From: an uncultured Acidobacteriia bacterium
GTDB taxonomy: Bacteria > Acidobacteriota > Terriglobia > Bryobacterales > Bryobacteraceae
NCBI GenBank assembly: GCA_903892565.1
Contig: CAITIX010000068.1
Span: forward strand, 26,683 to 90,682
DNA: 64,000 bases
Direction of reading: 5' to 3'
This document shows positions 55,495-64,000 of the stretch, piece after piece (position 1 is the first letter of the stretch; each line of letters opens with the position of its first letter). Both the position numbers and the translations under genes were made by a program. Under the pieces are notes generated by a model. That model was not told where the DNA came from, ran no database searches, and saw only the letters and a program-made list of their open reading frames with translations.

Positions 55495-56999
55495 GGACGG
55501 TGCTCTATCTTGCGCTCTTGAGCGCTCTGCCACTCGCCGCTGCCTCAGCAACGTTGAAGGTTCAGCTTCACTCCGCAAAAGGGACCAGCGTTGTGGAACT
55601 CCCGCTGGAGCGTTACGTTGCATCGGTACTTGCGGGCGAGAGCAGCGTATTCCAATCGACGGACGCGTTGAAGGCGATGGCTGTTGCGGCGCGCACGTAT
55701 GCCATCCACATGCGAGGACGTCACAGCGCCGAAGGATTTGATCTGTGCGACACAACGCATTGTCAGCGCGTGGACCTCAGCGCTGTCACGCCACGCCTTG
55801 AAAAAGCGGCGCAAGACACCGCATCCGAGTTGCTTTGGTATAAAGGCAAGCCGGCCTTCACTCCGTACACGCGGGACTGCGGCGGCACGACCGAGGACGC
55901 CGCGAACGTGTGGCCGGATCTCGCAGCTCCGTATCTCAGGAGCCACACAGATCCGTATTGTAGACGCGTTTTCGCCGCACCTTGGCGCTGGAATGCCGAT
56001 GTCGCGGAGATTACTCGGGCAATCCGCGAATCGCAATTGCGCGGCCCACAAAAGCTCGAGCGCATCACCATCACCCAGCGAACATCTTCAGGCCGTGCAT
56101 CTGTGCTCACACTCGCGGGACCGAACGGTGCCGTCCGAGTGAGCGCGAGCTCTTTCCGCTTTGCCGTGGGACGCGCGCTCGGTTGGAACACAATGCGCGG
56201 CGACCAGTTTGAAGTTCATTCTTCCAACGGGCACTTCCTATTTGAGGGCGCAGGTGAGGGCCACGGCGTCGGGCTTTGTCAGCATGGCGCTGAACAGATG
56301 GGGACCAAGGGCCGGAACTATCGCGAGATTTTGGCGTTTTACTATCCCGGCACTATCGTGGGACTCACCGCGCAAGGACTAGCATGGCAACGCCTCAGTG
56401 GAGAAACGATGTCATTGCTCACAACACAACCCGATCAGGATCGCATCGCACTCACGATTGCCGAGCGCCAAGGCCGAACTCTCATCCAACGCGCGAATTT
56501 GCCCATGAATTGGCCCCTTCCGAGCGGTATCGAAATTCGCGCCTATCCAGACCTCGATGCGTTTCGGGATGCGACCGGAGAACCCGGCTGGGTTGCCGCG
56601 CACACCGAGGGACGAGTGATTCATTTGCAGCCCATCGCACTCTTGCGTAATCGCAATGCGCTGGAATCCACGTTGTCTCACGAGCTGCTGCACGTGCTTG
56701 TCGAATCCCAAGCGGCGCGCGGACTTCCTGTTTGGTTTCGGGAAGGCTTTGTTGGATATCTCGAAAGCCAGCACGCTTCCCTCAATGCCGATTCGCAACC
56801 CGGTGCTGTTTCTGACGCGGACTTGCGCCAAACCAGAGATCCAGTAAAAGCTCGCCGCGCGTACTTCGATGCGGCCGCTAGGGTGGCAAACTTGGTCCAG
56901 AACTACGGCGCGTCCACCGTAACGGATTGGGTTAAACGCGGCCTGCCCGCGGACGTCACGAATGCCAGCATCCACCAGGCACCCGCTAACAGGAAGTAA
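55491..56999 (+). CDS. SpoIID/LytB-domain protein fused to a gluzincin-like metallopeptidase domain
   Basis: The 502-residue protein has a signal peptide, then a SpoIID/LytB domain at about 20-300: LPLERYVASVLAGESSVFQS, DALKAMAVAARTYAIHMRGR, FTPYTRDCGGTTEDAANVWP and GAGEGHGVGLCQHGAEQMG. SpoIID enzymes are lytic transglycosylases acting on denuded glycans. From about 380 a second domain has LSHELLHVLVE (HELLH near 395) and WFREGFVGYLES, the pattern of a zinc peptidase of the MA clan with a Glu ligand in the REGF segment. GTG start, overlapping the PBP gene by 4 bp. The 3' end overlaps the convergent membrane gene by 97 bp. Confidence 0.85.
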   Translation: MRTVLYLALLSALPLAAASATLKVQLHSAKGTSVVELPLERYVASVLAGESSVFQSTDALKAMAVAARTYAIHMRGRHSAEGFDLCDTTHCQRVDLSAVTPRLEKAAQDTASELLWYKGKPAFTPYTRDCGGTTEDAANVWPDLAAPYLRSHTDPYCRRVFAAPWRWNADVAEITRAIRESQLRGPQKLERITITQRTSSGRASVLTLAGPNGAVRVSASSFRFAVGRALGWNTMRGDQFEVHSSNGHFLFEGAGEGHGVGLCQHGAEQMGTKGRNYREILAFYYPGTIVGLTAQGLAWQRLSGETMSLLTTQPDQDRIALTIAERQGRTLIQRANLPMNWPLPSGIEIRAYPDLDAFRDATGEPGWVAAHTEGRVIHLQPIALLRNRNALESTLSHELLHVLVESQAARGLPVWFREGFVGYLESQHASLNADSQPGAVSDADLRQTRDPVKARRAYFDAAARVANLVQNYGASTVTDWVKRGLPADVTNASIHQAPANRK

Positions 57000-57664
57000 G
57001 CAACAAGCGCGCGCAACGCAAAGCTCGCCATCTCCAACGAGAACTGACTTGTGATCGGCACCCACTTCAAAAGCTTCAGCGGAACCCAAAACGCGCACAA
57101 CAACAACGCTGGCGCTTGGATCCAATACACCCACCGGCGCGTAGGCAATCCGATCTCTCGAACGCCGGTCCATCCTCGCACCGCCATCGCCGATATCGCG
57201 GGAAGAAACAGCACAGGCACCACGGCCCATCGCACGACCCACAGAGCGCTATCGAAAATACGCCTCACAGATTCCGGCTTCACGGGATGCCGTAATTTCA
57301 ACGTCAAGTACGACGCGATTGTGAACGCCGGGGTACCGCTATACTCCGCCCAACGCGCAAGCATCCAGTAGATCCAGGCGAGGATCACTGCTGTAAGGGC
57401 GAGCGGAATCAGATTTCCCCAAGCCATCTTCCACGCTGCTGGCGCGGTGAGATTTTCTTCGGCTCGAAAGTATGCCAACGAGGCTCCGTAAGCGCAACAT
57501 CCAAGGCCCAGTATCACGACGATAAGATAAGCACTCCACGCCACCATCGATATCTTCGCTTCGCCTACTCCCAGCCAGTAATATCCCAGCCACAGAAGAA
57601 TCGCATTGACTAATAAATGTAGGAGCGCCAACCGCTGGAAGGATGGTGTCTTGAGTACGCTCAT
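56903..57664 (-). CDS. Polytopic membrane protein of the alpha-2-macroglobulin operon
   Basis: The 253-residue protein has about six hydrophobic helices (AWSAYLIVVILGLGCCAYGA, IPLALTAVILAWIYWMLA and WAVVPVLFLPAISAMA among them). I do not recognise the family. The ATG at 57664 shares one base with the alpha-2-macroglobulin stop (a GTG three bases earlier is an alternative), so it is translated with it. Its last 97 bp overlap the end of the convergent SpoIID gene. It could anchor or assist the macroglobulin in the inner membrane (inference). Confidence 0.7.
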   Translation of the reverse strand: MSVLKTPSFQRLALLHLLVNAILLWLGYYWLGVGEAKISMVAWSAYLIVVILGLGCCAYGASLAYFRAEENLTAPAAWKMAWGNLIPLALTAVILAWIYWMLARWAEYSGTPAFTIASYLTLKLRHPVKPESVRRIFDSALWVVRWAVVPVLFLPAISAMAVRGWTGVREIGLPTRRWVYWIQAPALLLCAFWVPLKLLKWVPITSQFSLEMASFALRALVAYFLLAGAWWMLAFVTSAGRPRLTQSVTVDAP

Positions 57665-60600
57665 CACTTCACCTCCAAGCGGCGACTTTCGGTCGTCGCC
57701 ATCACGTCCGTTTGATACATGGGACCCACGCGCGCCGGGCTCACCTGAAACGCTCCGGGATTCACTACTTTCAGCAAATAGAAATACTGCTGCTGTCCTT
57801 GCGTGAAGTATGTCTGGAAGATCGCCATGCGGTCGTCGTGCATTTCACGCCGCGTGAAGTTGTAACCCCACCACGAAGGACGATTGCGAATCTCATACAG
57901 ATTGTCCCGCTCCACAAATTCTGTTCCCGCAGGTATGGGATCCTCCACCATCATGTATTTCCAGTCGGATCCAGTGACAGTAAGACGGACCGCGATCATA
58001 TTTCCCGAAGCCACTGGCCCTTCGAGCGGCACCGTATCGTACACAATGCGGTCGCCGTTCTTCGATGGACTTAACCGGAAATAATCGCGCAACAGATTTA
58101 ACGACGTTGTTCCGTTCTTCTCCAGGCGCGCTTCATTCGAATAATATTCTCCCCGCGCCGAATAGTAGAGCCGCCCATCGCCCGATGTCACGACCCGAAC
58201 GTGATTTACACTCGGCTGTAACTTCGTTTCGTCCAAAGTCAAATCCGGCGGATTTAGAATCGCCGCCTGATCAATCTTGCGTATCAGCACGGGCTTGTCG
58301 TTCACGAAAACCGTCACGGTCAGATTGGGGGATAGTTCTTTCGTGACCTTTAAGTAATCCGTCAATCCGTAAATCACCATCGCCGTTTGCTTCGTGGACG
58401 ACCACCAATAGCCTTCGTCGCGATGATTCATCAACCACTGCGCCGCCTTCGGCAATAGCGGACTGTCCTTCCGCTCTTGCGAAAGGAACTTTGTGACATA
58501 AGCCGTCGCTTCGGGTGTAAGATCCGCCGTGAAGTCCAACATCGGATCGCGGGTCGCAGGCCACCACGCTTGCTCCTGATCTTGTTTGGCGCTTTGTTCC
58601 AGCGCCGCAGCGATTTCCGCCGCCCGACGATCTTTGCCAAGCTCCAGCGTCAACCCCAGCAATGCCATTCCATAGGGTGACAAGCTCGACCGGCGATTGT
58701 AGATTTCGTTCACACTCGGGGCATCGGCTTGGCCCGCGACGGCGAGCGAATAGATGAGGTAGGCTCGCAAATCGGCCACCAACTTCGGATCCGCAGCGAG
58801 GTCTTTCTTGATCCACGCAACGCCCTTGTCGATGGTCTCTTGCTGCACTTGCACTCCGGCGGCCTTGGCCTGCGACAAACCAGAGACAACGTACGCCGTC
58901 ATGAACGGATGGCTGTCATCAGTCTCCCACCATCCCCAGCCGCCATCTTCGTGCTGGAAGCTGTACAGCCGATCCAGCCCCGCTCGGATTTTCTCCTGCA
59001 AGAACGCCTCATTTAAATCCACCTTCAGATTCAACTTGTGCACCGCGTCCTTCACCACGATGTTCGGAAGGAAGCTCGACATGATTTGCTCCACACATCC
59101 GTAAGGAAACGACGTCAGATAGTCCAGCGCGCCGAACAGCGATCCGGCGATTGAAGGCGACACGCGCAACGAGAGCGATCGCGATCCCGATTCCACCTTC
59201 GGGGGGAACGTAACATCAAACGCCGTGTTGTTTCCCGTCGCTCCACCCGCGGCGAGCGATCCACCTTTCGACTGCGCGAGTTTTACACCTGCAATATGGA
59301 TGGGCAGTTCCATTTCCAGCGCGTCGGATTCTTCATTCGTCAAGGCCTTCGCCGTGATGGTCGCCGTTTGCGCTTTTTGTGCTCGAACTCTCCAGTCCAC
59401 TTTGGCTTCGCCGCGGCTCGGGATCTGCACTTCTTTCGTCGCGCCGTCCAGCACATCGAGACCCTTCAGATCGAGCGAAACCCGCGCGGTCTTGGTGTCT
59501 TGCAGGTAGTTGTGTACCAGCGCCGAGATCACCACTTCATCACCGCGTACGAAGAAGCGCGGCACTGCGAGCCTCACCATCAGGTTCTTGCGGACAATCG
59601 TCTTCAATGTCGCGTTCCCGACTTTCGTATCCGACGTGATGCCGCGAGCCGTCGCCCGCCACGTCGTCAGCGAATCCGGAAGATCTACTTTGGCCCGCGC
59701 GTGGCCATTGCTGTCGGTGACTAAATCGGTAGTCCAGAACGCGGTATCCGGAAATGCCTTTCTGATTTTCGGCATCACCAAGCGTTCCGGTTTTAACTGG
59801 GCCAAGCGCGAACGGGGCCGGAGCTCCGCAAGCTGCATCCGTCGTTTCCCGGCCTCGCCGTTGAAGTAATAGCCCAACGAATTTTCCGTGTAGACGCGGT
59901 CGTAATCGTGCCCGTAGAAGAACGACAACATCGCCGGAGTCGTATCCCGCCGCACTCCATAGATGGCCTCATCCACAACACCGAGGCTAAATTCGGCATT
60001 CGGCGCAGGCCTTCCGTCCGCGCCTGTAACATCGATGCTGTACTCGGCCGATTGTCCCGGTTGATACTGCGGCTTGTCCGTCGCGACCTTTACGTGCAAT
60101 TCGTGCTCTACCGCAGGAACACGCACATACTTGGAGCCTGTGTACAAGACGCCGCCGCGTACGTATGTCGCATTCACAATAATCCCGGGTTCGTCTTTCG
60201 CTGTCACCGGGACGTCAAACACGACGGTCGAATCCTGCGAACGCAGCAGTTGCCGGCGCCGGATATCGCGCCCTTCCACCGTCATCTGCACCGCAGTTCC
60301 AGGCTGTCCCGCGACAATCATGACCTTCGCAGTATCCCCAGCCTTGTATGTTTTCTTATCTGTGATCATCTGAACCGTGCGCTCGTTGCCTTCACCCAAG
60401 TTCCACGATCCGCCGGAGACCCACACATAGGTGGACGATTCCACATCACGGCCTTCCGGTGTTCGTGCAGTGACGCGCGCCACGTAGGAGCCGCCTTGCT
60501 GTGGAATGTTCAAACTCACTTTCGCGGATCCCCTCGCATCGAGATCCGCATCCGTTGCAGCGACGCGCGTCATCGAATCGCGGGAATCGCCGCGCCCCAT

Positions 60601-62301
60601 CCAGCGCAGCAGTTCCACGTGCGCGCGCGTGCGAACAGGATTGCTATCGTAATCGCGCGCTTCAATCGTAAAGACCGCTGGGCTGCCCGGTGCATAGACA
60701 TAGCGTTCGGGCGTCGCGTTCACCAAAAAGCTTCCATAGGTTGCCACAACCCAGCCAGTACCCGTAATTTCGCGCTTCGCGGCATCCGTCACCCCGACCT
60801 CGATCCGATACATGTAGTCGGTCTTATGCTCGCTGACGTTCGTCGGGATGGAAATCGTGAGTTTGCCGTCGGCGTCCAGCTCGGCCTGCTGTTCGCTCAG
60901 TTGATCGCCTGAGCTATCAGCATCCGGCTCTTCCGGTGGACCTGCCTCATCGTCCGCGTCGTACCACAGCGGAAACCAGTAGTGTTCCCGATACACCGAG
61001 TACTTCACCTTCGCGCCGCTGACCGGCTCGCCGAAGAAATACCGCGCATCCACCACGGCCTGGACCATTTCACCTTGCAAGACACGTGTCTTCGCGGGCG
61101 TTACGCGAACTTCGTACTCTGGCTTCTTGTAGTCCTGGACCTCGAAATTTCCCGTCGCCTCGAAATTGCCCCGCGCATCATCCGTGGCGCCTTTGATCTG
61201 GATGTAGTAATTGCCCAGCGCAGCGCCTGCGCCGAGCGTGAGATCGTCGCGGATCGTTCCATTCGCGCTCATCGTGAGCGTTTTCTGATAAACGGGCTTT
61301 TGATCGGGATCTTGGATCTGAACGGATAACTTTCTTACAGCGGGAACCTCGTAACCATCTGCGGATCGCAGCCGGAGCACGGCCTTGAAGTGCACTGTGT
61401 GCCCTGGACGATACACCGGGCGATCGGTGTAAACGTAGCCGGTCCATCGATCGTCGAAACTGGACGTTTCTCCCACCGCGTTTACGGCTGTATCGCGTCC
61501 GTTGCGAGCCAGAATCGTCAGCGGCCCCTGTGCGGAACTCGTTACTTTAAATTCCGCCACGCCCTCGCGATCCGTTTCCGCACGCGCCTGCTCGCCCTGT
61601 TTCGTCACGGCCGTCACCATGACGTTCGGCATCGGTTCGCCCGTTCCGCGATCCATCACAAGATTCACGAAGCGGCCGTTGCTGCTCTTGGTCACCATGA
61701 CGATATCGGATACCATCAGGACCGTATATGCGCGCAGGTCCTTGCGGACGGCCTCCACCAAATAGACGCCTTTATCTTTGACGGGAACCGGCACCTCTTC
61801 ACGATCCCAGCGAGAATGGCCCGAGACACTTCGCGTGAACGTCATCACCAGCTGCTGCGGATTGAGGAGCGGAGACTCAGGATAAAGCGTTTCCTTCCCC
61901 GTCTTAACATCCGTCGGCGTTTTGCTCGGCAGAAGGCTTTCGAAGTGCGCGCTCGGCGGTTCCGTGAATTGCGCGCGTAGCGAACGCCGGATTTCTGCGC
62001 GCAGGGAGCGCTTCCACGAACGGATATTCTCGAGCACCGTACGCTCTCTGGGCGGTTGCGGCGTGCGCATCCCGAACTGATGCGGATCGTCGAGCTGCTG
62101 GAAAAATTTCACCGGCTCATTCACGCGATACACGCGAAATTCCAGCGAGTCGACATTGAAGGCGCTCAGGGACACCGTCGGATTGCCGCTCGAGCCATAG
62201 GTGTTATAGCTAGCGAGTGCAAAGTACGGCTCGCTCTCGCTTTGTCCCACCACCGCGCCCGCCGCCGCAAACAACAGAATCAACCGGAACAACTTATTCA
62301 T
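57664..62301 (-). CDS. Bacterial alpha-2-macroglobulin with thioester motif (YfaS-like)
   Basis: The 1545-residue protein begins with a signal peptide (LFRLILLFAAAGAVVGQ). It contains the MG and BRD domains of bacterial macroglobulins: YVYTDRPVYRPGHTVHFKA near 290, VYGVRRD-type bait region (AIYGVRRDTTPAMLSFF) and TDLVTDSNGHARAKVDLPDS before the thioester domain. The thioester YGCVEQIMSSF is present at about 1068-1078, so it can trap proteases covalently. GGAGG lies 7 bases before the ATG at 62301. It lies between the DUF1175 gene and a membrane gene. Bacterial A2M proteins protect the periplasm against host or rival proteases. Confidence 0.95.
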   Translation of the reverse strand: MNKLFRLILLFAAAGAVVGQSESEPYFALASYNTYGSSGNPTVSLSAFNVDSLEFRVYRVNEPVKFFQQLDDPHQFGMRTPQPPRERTVLENIRSWKRSLRAEIRRSLRAQFTEPPSAHFESLLPSKTPTDVKTGKETLYPESPLLNPQQLVMTFTRSVSGHSRWDREEVPVPVKDKGVYLVEAVRKDLRAYTVLMVSDIVMVTKSSNGRFVNLVMDRGTGEPMPNVMVTAVTKQGEQARAETDREGVAEFKVTSSAQGPLTILARNGRDTAVNAVGETSSFDDRWTGYVYTDRPVYRPGHTVHFKAVLRLRSADGYEVPAVRKLSVQIQDPDQKPVYQKTLTMSANGTIRDDLTLGAGAALGNYYIQIKGATDDARGNFEATGNFEVQDYKKPEYEVRVTPAKTRVLQGEMVQAVVDARYFFGEPVSGAKVKYSVYREHYWFPLWYDADDEAGPPEEPDADSSGDQLSEQQAELDADGKLTISIPTNVSEHKTDYMYRIEVGVTDAAKREITGTGWVVATYGSFLVNATPERYVYAPGSPAVFTIEARDYDSNPVRTRAHVELLRWMGRGDSRDSMTRVAATDADLDARGSAKVSLNIPQQGGSYVARVTARTPEGRDVESSTYVWVSGGSWNLGEGNERTVQMITDKKTYKAGDTAKVMIVAGQPGTAVQMTVEGRDIRRRQLLRSQDSTVVFDVPVTAKDEPGIIVNATYVRGGVLYTGSKYVRVPAVEHELHVKVATDKPQYQPGQSAEYSIDVTGADGRPAPNAEFSLGVVDEAIYGVRRDTTPAMLSFFYGHDYDRVYTENSLGYYFNGEAGKRRMQLAELRPRSRLAQLKPERLVMPKIRKAFPDTAFWTTDLVTDSNGHARAKVDLPDSLTTWRATARGITSDTKVGNATLKTIVRKNLMVRLAVPRFFVRGDEVVISALVHNYLQDTKTARVSLDLKGLDVLDGATKEVQIPSRGEAKVDWRVRAQKAQTATITAKALTNEESDALEMELPIHIAGVKLAQSKGGSLAAGGATGNNTAFDVTFPPKVESGSRSLSLRVSPSIAGSLFGALDYLTSFPYGCVEQIMSSFLPNIVVKDAVHKLNLKVDLNEAFLQEKIRAGLDRLYSFQHEDGGWGWWETDDSHPFMTAYVVSGLSQAKAAGVQVQQETIDKGVAWIKKDLAADPKLVADLRAYLIYSLAVAGQADAPSVNEIYNRRSSLSPYGMALLGLTLELGKDRRAAEIAAALEQSAKQDQEQAWWPATRDPMLDFTADLTPEATAYVTKFLSQERKDSPLLPKAAQWLMNHRDEGYWWSSTKQTAMVIYGLTDYLKVTKELSPNLTVTVFVNDKPVLIRKIDQAAILNPPDLTLDETKLQPSVNHVRVVTSGDGRLYYSARGEYYSNEARLEKNGTTSLNLLRDYFRLSPSKNGDRIVYDTVPLEGPVASGNMIAVRLTVTGSDWKYMMVEDPIPAGTEFVERDNLYEIRNRPSWWGYNFTRREMHDDRMAIFQTYFTQGQQQYFYLLKVVNPGAFQVSPARVGPMYQTDVMATTESRRLEVK

Positions 62302-62322
62302 GCGCTTGCCTCCAAGAACCAT

Positions 62323-62360
62323 CGCTCAAAATATGTTCCGCCTAAAAGATATTCCGCCTA
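62323..62360. repeat. Short tandem duplication between the DUF1175 and macroglobulin genes
   Basis: TAGGCGGAA occurs twice on the minus strand, 16 bp apart, each followed by an AT-rich stretch; the first copy includes the stop codon of the DUF1175 gene. The 36-56 bp gap therefore arose by slippage and is AT-rich compared with the neighbours. Confidence 0.45.
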
Positions 62361-63401
62361 GAATATATTCCAACGGTACACGCCGAGAAAACCGGGATTC
62401 GCTGCCATCGGCCGCCACTCGTTCTGCGGAAACCGCCGCAGCTCGTCGAGCGTCAATCTGCGAATCTCTCCCGGATCCCGTCCCGTTGGTCCTGTGTGAT
62501 ACAGCACATAGCGCTCGCCATCTGGGCGCACCTGGCTTTCCCCCAAGTAGATCATGCTGTGAAACGTCACGTGCTCCGCATCCTGGCGAAAAAAGAGCAG
62601 GTCTCCTTGCTGAGCACGCGAAAGATCTCTGCTGACAAAATGCGTGTTGAAGCGCCACAGCGTTTGCGCGTCTGCAAACTGCAGAAAGGTCCCATCGGAA
62701 AGATCGCTCGCACGAAACGGTCCTGGCTTCGTTCGAAATAAGGCGGCCCGCAGCGGAGTCAGTGGATATTGATACTTCTCCACCGGGTCGAGCGCCGGAA
62801 TCACGGAAAGCTGTGCGGCGTTCGCCCACTTGCTATCGTGACGTTTCAACGCCTCACGGTATGCGTAGCGGATGAGCGCCGCGCAATCGTTGATCTCCGC
62901 GGGCCTTCTTGTGGCGGGCTCGAAATACTGCGCTTCTGCTAGGTACGTAAACCAGCGGCGAAAGGCCTGCCGGTCCCGATCGTCATCCAGACGTGCGAAA
63001 TCGGGCGTGCCGTCCTGGGCGCGATCGCTTTCATCGAGATATGTCGTTAGCTCCGATGTTGCGGTGCGATGATCCGCCGATTCGATCCGCAAGCCGATGC
63101 GACCCGGCAAAACTCCCGCGCGGATCGTGGCACGCCATTGTCCATCGGTGCGTTCCATCCGCTCGATTGCCGCGCTATGGACGTTGTCCGCAAAGGAAAT
63201 AAGCGGCTTCGCATCGGAATTATTGTTGATGGTGAGGACGGCCATGGCACGACCGTCAGCCCTCAGTTTGGTTGGTACCAGCGTCGCTTGTAGAGGCACT
63301 GCATTCACAGAATGCCCTGACGATTTTCCCCAGATGGCTACCGCGCCAACGATCAACGCCGCGCAGGCCGCCAGTAACAAAGCGTTCCGCCGAGTGTTCA
63401 A
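62358..63401 (-). CDS. DUF1175 protein, NlpC/P60-like cysteine amidase fold (YfaT-like)
   Basis: The 347-residue protein has an N-terminal membrane/signal segment and an Ig-like strand region (VPTKLRADGRAMAVLTINNN) to about 130. The DUF1175 domain follows, with RRWFTYLAEAQYFEPA, INDCAALIRYAYREALKRHD (candidate nucleophile Cys), GDLLFFRQD and HVTFHSMIYLGES (candidate His). In E. coli, yfaT (DUF1175) adjoins yfaS (macroglobulin), and the same order is seen here. The start is a TTG at 63401; a TATAAT box ends 9 bases upstream of it, so either the mRNA is leaderless or translation begins further in. Confidence 0.82.
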   Translation of the reverse strand: MNTRRNALLLAACAALIVGAVAIWGKSSGHSVNAVPLQATLVPTKLRADGRAMAVLTINNNSDAKPLISFADNVHSAAIERMERTDGQWRATIRAGVLPGRIGLRIESADHRTATSELTTYLDESDRAQDGTPDFARLDDDRDRQAFRRWFTYLAEAQYFEPATRRPAEINDCAALIRYAYREALKRHDSKWANAAQLSVIPALDPVEKYQYPLTPLRAALFRTKPGPFRASDLSDGTFLQFADAQTLWRFNTHFVSRDLSRAQQGDLLFFRQDAEHVTFHSMIYLGESQVRPDGERYVLYHTGPTGRDPGEIRRLTLDELRRFPQNEWRPMAANPGFLGVYRWNIF

Positions 63402-63410
63402 AGTGATTCG

Positions 63411-63438
63411 ATTATAGCGATTCGAAGGCGAATGCGAA
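63411..63438 (-). promoter_or_regulatory. Candidate promoter of the DUF1175-macroglobulin operon
   Basis: On the minus strand a perfect TATAAT lies at 63411-63416 and TTCGCA at 63433-63438, 16 bases apart. It would start RNA close to the TTG at 63401. The -35 box agrees with consensus in four of six bases. Confidence 0.5.
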
Positions 63439-63533
63439 GCGCCGTCCGAAGCAGGCGTTAATATAAAGGCGCAAGGTCGATTCTGCGCGTGTTTTCGCCG
63501 ACTGAATCCAGCGGCGTGCGCGACGCGTCAACT

Positions 63534-63797
63534 CTAGCGAGAATGCGTGACCAGCGTGGAGTGGCGTGCGATTTGCTGGTCCAGAATATGCGCGCGCGAC
63601 CGGCACTCGGCGGCATCTTCGTGCAGCACGCGGCGCCCCTCGAGGTAGTCATCCTGACTGACGCTCTTTGCCAGGCGGCTATTCACCAAGATCGTCGTCC
63701 GGAGTCGCAGCTGTTTGTTCCATTCCCGGTTTTCAGCCTGATACTTCAGGATTTCTTCTAGATCGCACCCGGAAAAGTCATCGGTCCATGGTCGCAT
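63534..63797 (-). CDS. Small hypothetical protein with coiled-coil character
   Basis: The 87-residue protein starts at an ATG with AGGGA 4-5 bases upstream; a GTG at 63833 in frame is an alternative. It is strongly charged and predicted helical: LEEILKYQAENREWNKQLR, TILVNSRLAKSVSQDDYLEG and RRVLHEDAAECRSRAHILDQ. It ends in IARHSTLVTHSR. I do not recognise a family, but the composition and ribosome site support translation. It lies divergent from nothing and alone between the DUF1175 operon and the right edge. Confidence 0.55.
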   Translation of the reverse strand: MRPWTDDFSGCDLEEILKYQAENREWNKQLRLRTTILVNSRLAKSVSQDDYLEGRRVLHEDAAECRSRAHILDQQIARHSTLVTHSR

Positions 63798-63920
63798 AAC
63801 TTCCCTATCGTCAGAAAAGTTCAGGAGGATCACTTAGAATGCAGGTTTTTACCTTAAAGTCACCTTCGGAATCCGCCAGCCTCCGCACGTGCGGCCGATT
63901 CCCCTGTTCGTAGTTTGTCA

Positions 63921-63958
63921 ATCTGTCCGGTTTGATTCACACGTGATCTGTCCGGTTT
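63921..63958. repeat. Direct repeat near the right edge
   Basis: ATCTGTCCGGTTT occurs at 63921-63933 and 63946-63958, 25 bp apart start to start. Such TGTCCGG repeats are found at ends of some transposase-bearing elements, but no gene follows before the window ends. Confidence 0.55.
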
Positions 63959-64000
63959 AGCCTACCGCCCCTTTGGCGCTGCGTCGGCTGGCCGACGGGG

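Noticed and set aside
59908..60912. 334-codon plus-strand frame inside the macroglobulin gene
   Set aside because: It is antisense to a conserved domain region and has no recognisable motifs.

Overview
The window looks like a chromosomal segment of an Acidobacteriota bacterium, most likely of the Solibacter/Bryobacter group. Several large secreted proteins end in the C-terminal domain known as TIGR03437, which is expanded in Solibacter. There is also an Oar-like TonB-dependent receptor with an N-terminal carboxypeptidase-regulatory domain, a complete Tad pilus locus, and a bacterial alpha-2-macroglobulin. The assignment rests on protein families read by eye, not on a database search.

Layout. 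(1) 1-2284: the 3' part of a dicarboxylate symporter gene, then galB and galC for the lower gallate/protocatechuate 4,5-cleavage route. (2) 2728-9461: an outer-membrane porin and the urea ABC transporter urtABCDE, read rightwards. (3) 9479-14057: urease genes ureFDABCG read leftwards, convergent with the urt operon. The two together form a urea uptake and hydrolysis unit. No ureE is seen, and UreG carries an unusual histidine-rich C-terminal tail. (4) 14324-27285: a Tad/Flp pilus locus. tadV and a 38-residue membrane peptide are on the plus strand. A tightly packed leftward operon runs tadD, flp, a polytopic GT-C-like membrane protein, cpaB, cpaC, tadG, tadE, tadE, tadZ, tadA, tadB, tadC. (5) 27667-41503: four very large or large secreted proteins (two tandem paralogous beta-propellers, an LGFP/Ig/C39-like multidomain protein, one further beta-propeller) and a second stand-alone CpaF/TadA ATPase. 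(6) 41690-46354: gene fragments (a CMD-family remnant, a C-terminally short DUF1348 protein, a MOSC/PAS chimera), then a TonB-dependent receptor broken by one frameshift.

(7) 46484-54354 is an accessory island. It holds the C-terminal end of a CzcA-type RND pump, an IS21 istA remnant on the opposite strand, a RES-domain gene cut by that remnant, two Fic genes with readable promoters and palindromes, a secreted zinc metallopeptidase, ardC with its partner gene, and a tyrosine recombinase lacking its catalytic tyrosine. The recombinase lies 67 bp from tRNA-Gly(CCC). (8) 54625-63401: an envelope cluster with a minimal penicillin-binding transpeptidase coupled to a SpoIID-metallopeptidase fusion. 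Facing it is an operon of a DUF1175 NlpC/P60-like protein, a thioester alpha-2-macroglobulin and a membrane protein. (9) A small hypothetical gene and a pair of direct repeats lie at the right edge.

How the parts work together: regions 2 and 3 supply nitrogen by importing urea, hydrolysing it in the cytoplasm and maturing the nickel enzyme. Region 4 makes an adhesive pilus, and the giant secreted proteins of region 5 may be surface partners. Region 8 resembles the yfaT-yfaS type of periplasmic protease-trap cluster joined to peptidoglycan enzymes. Region 7 is where the sequence shows most transfer, insertion and decay.
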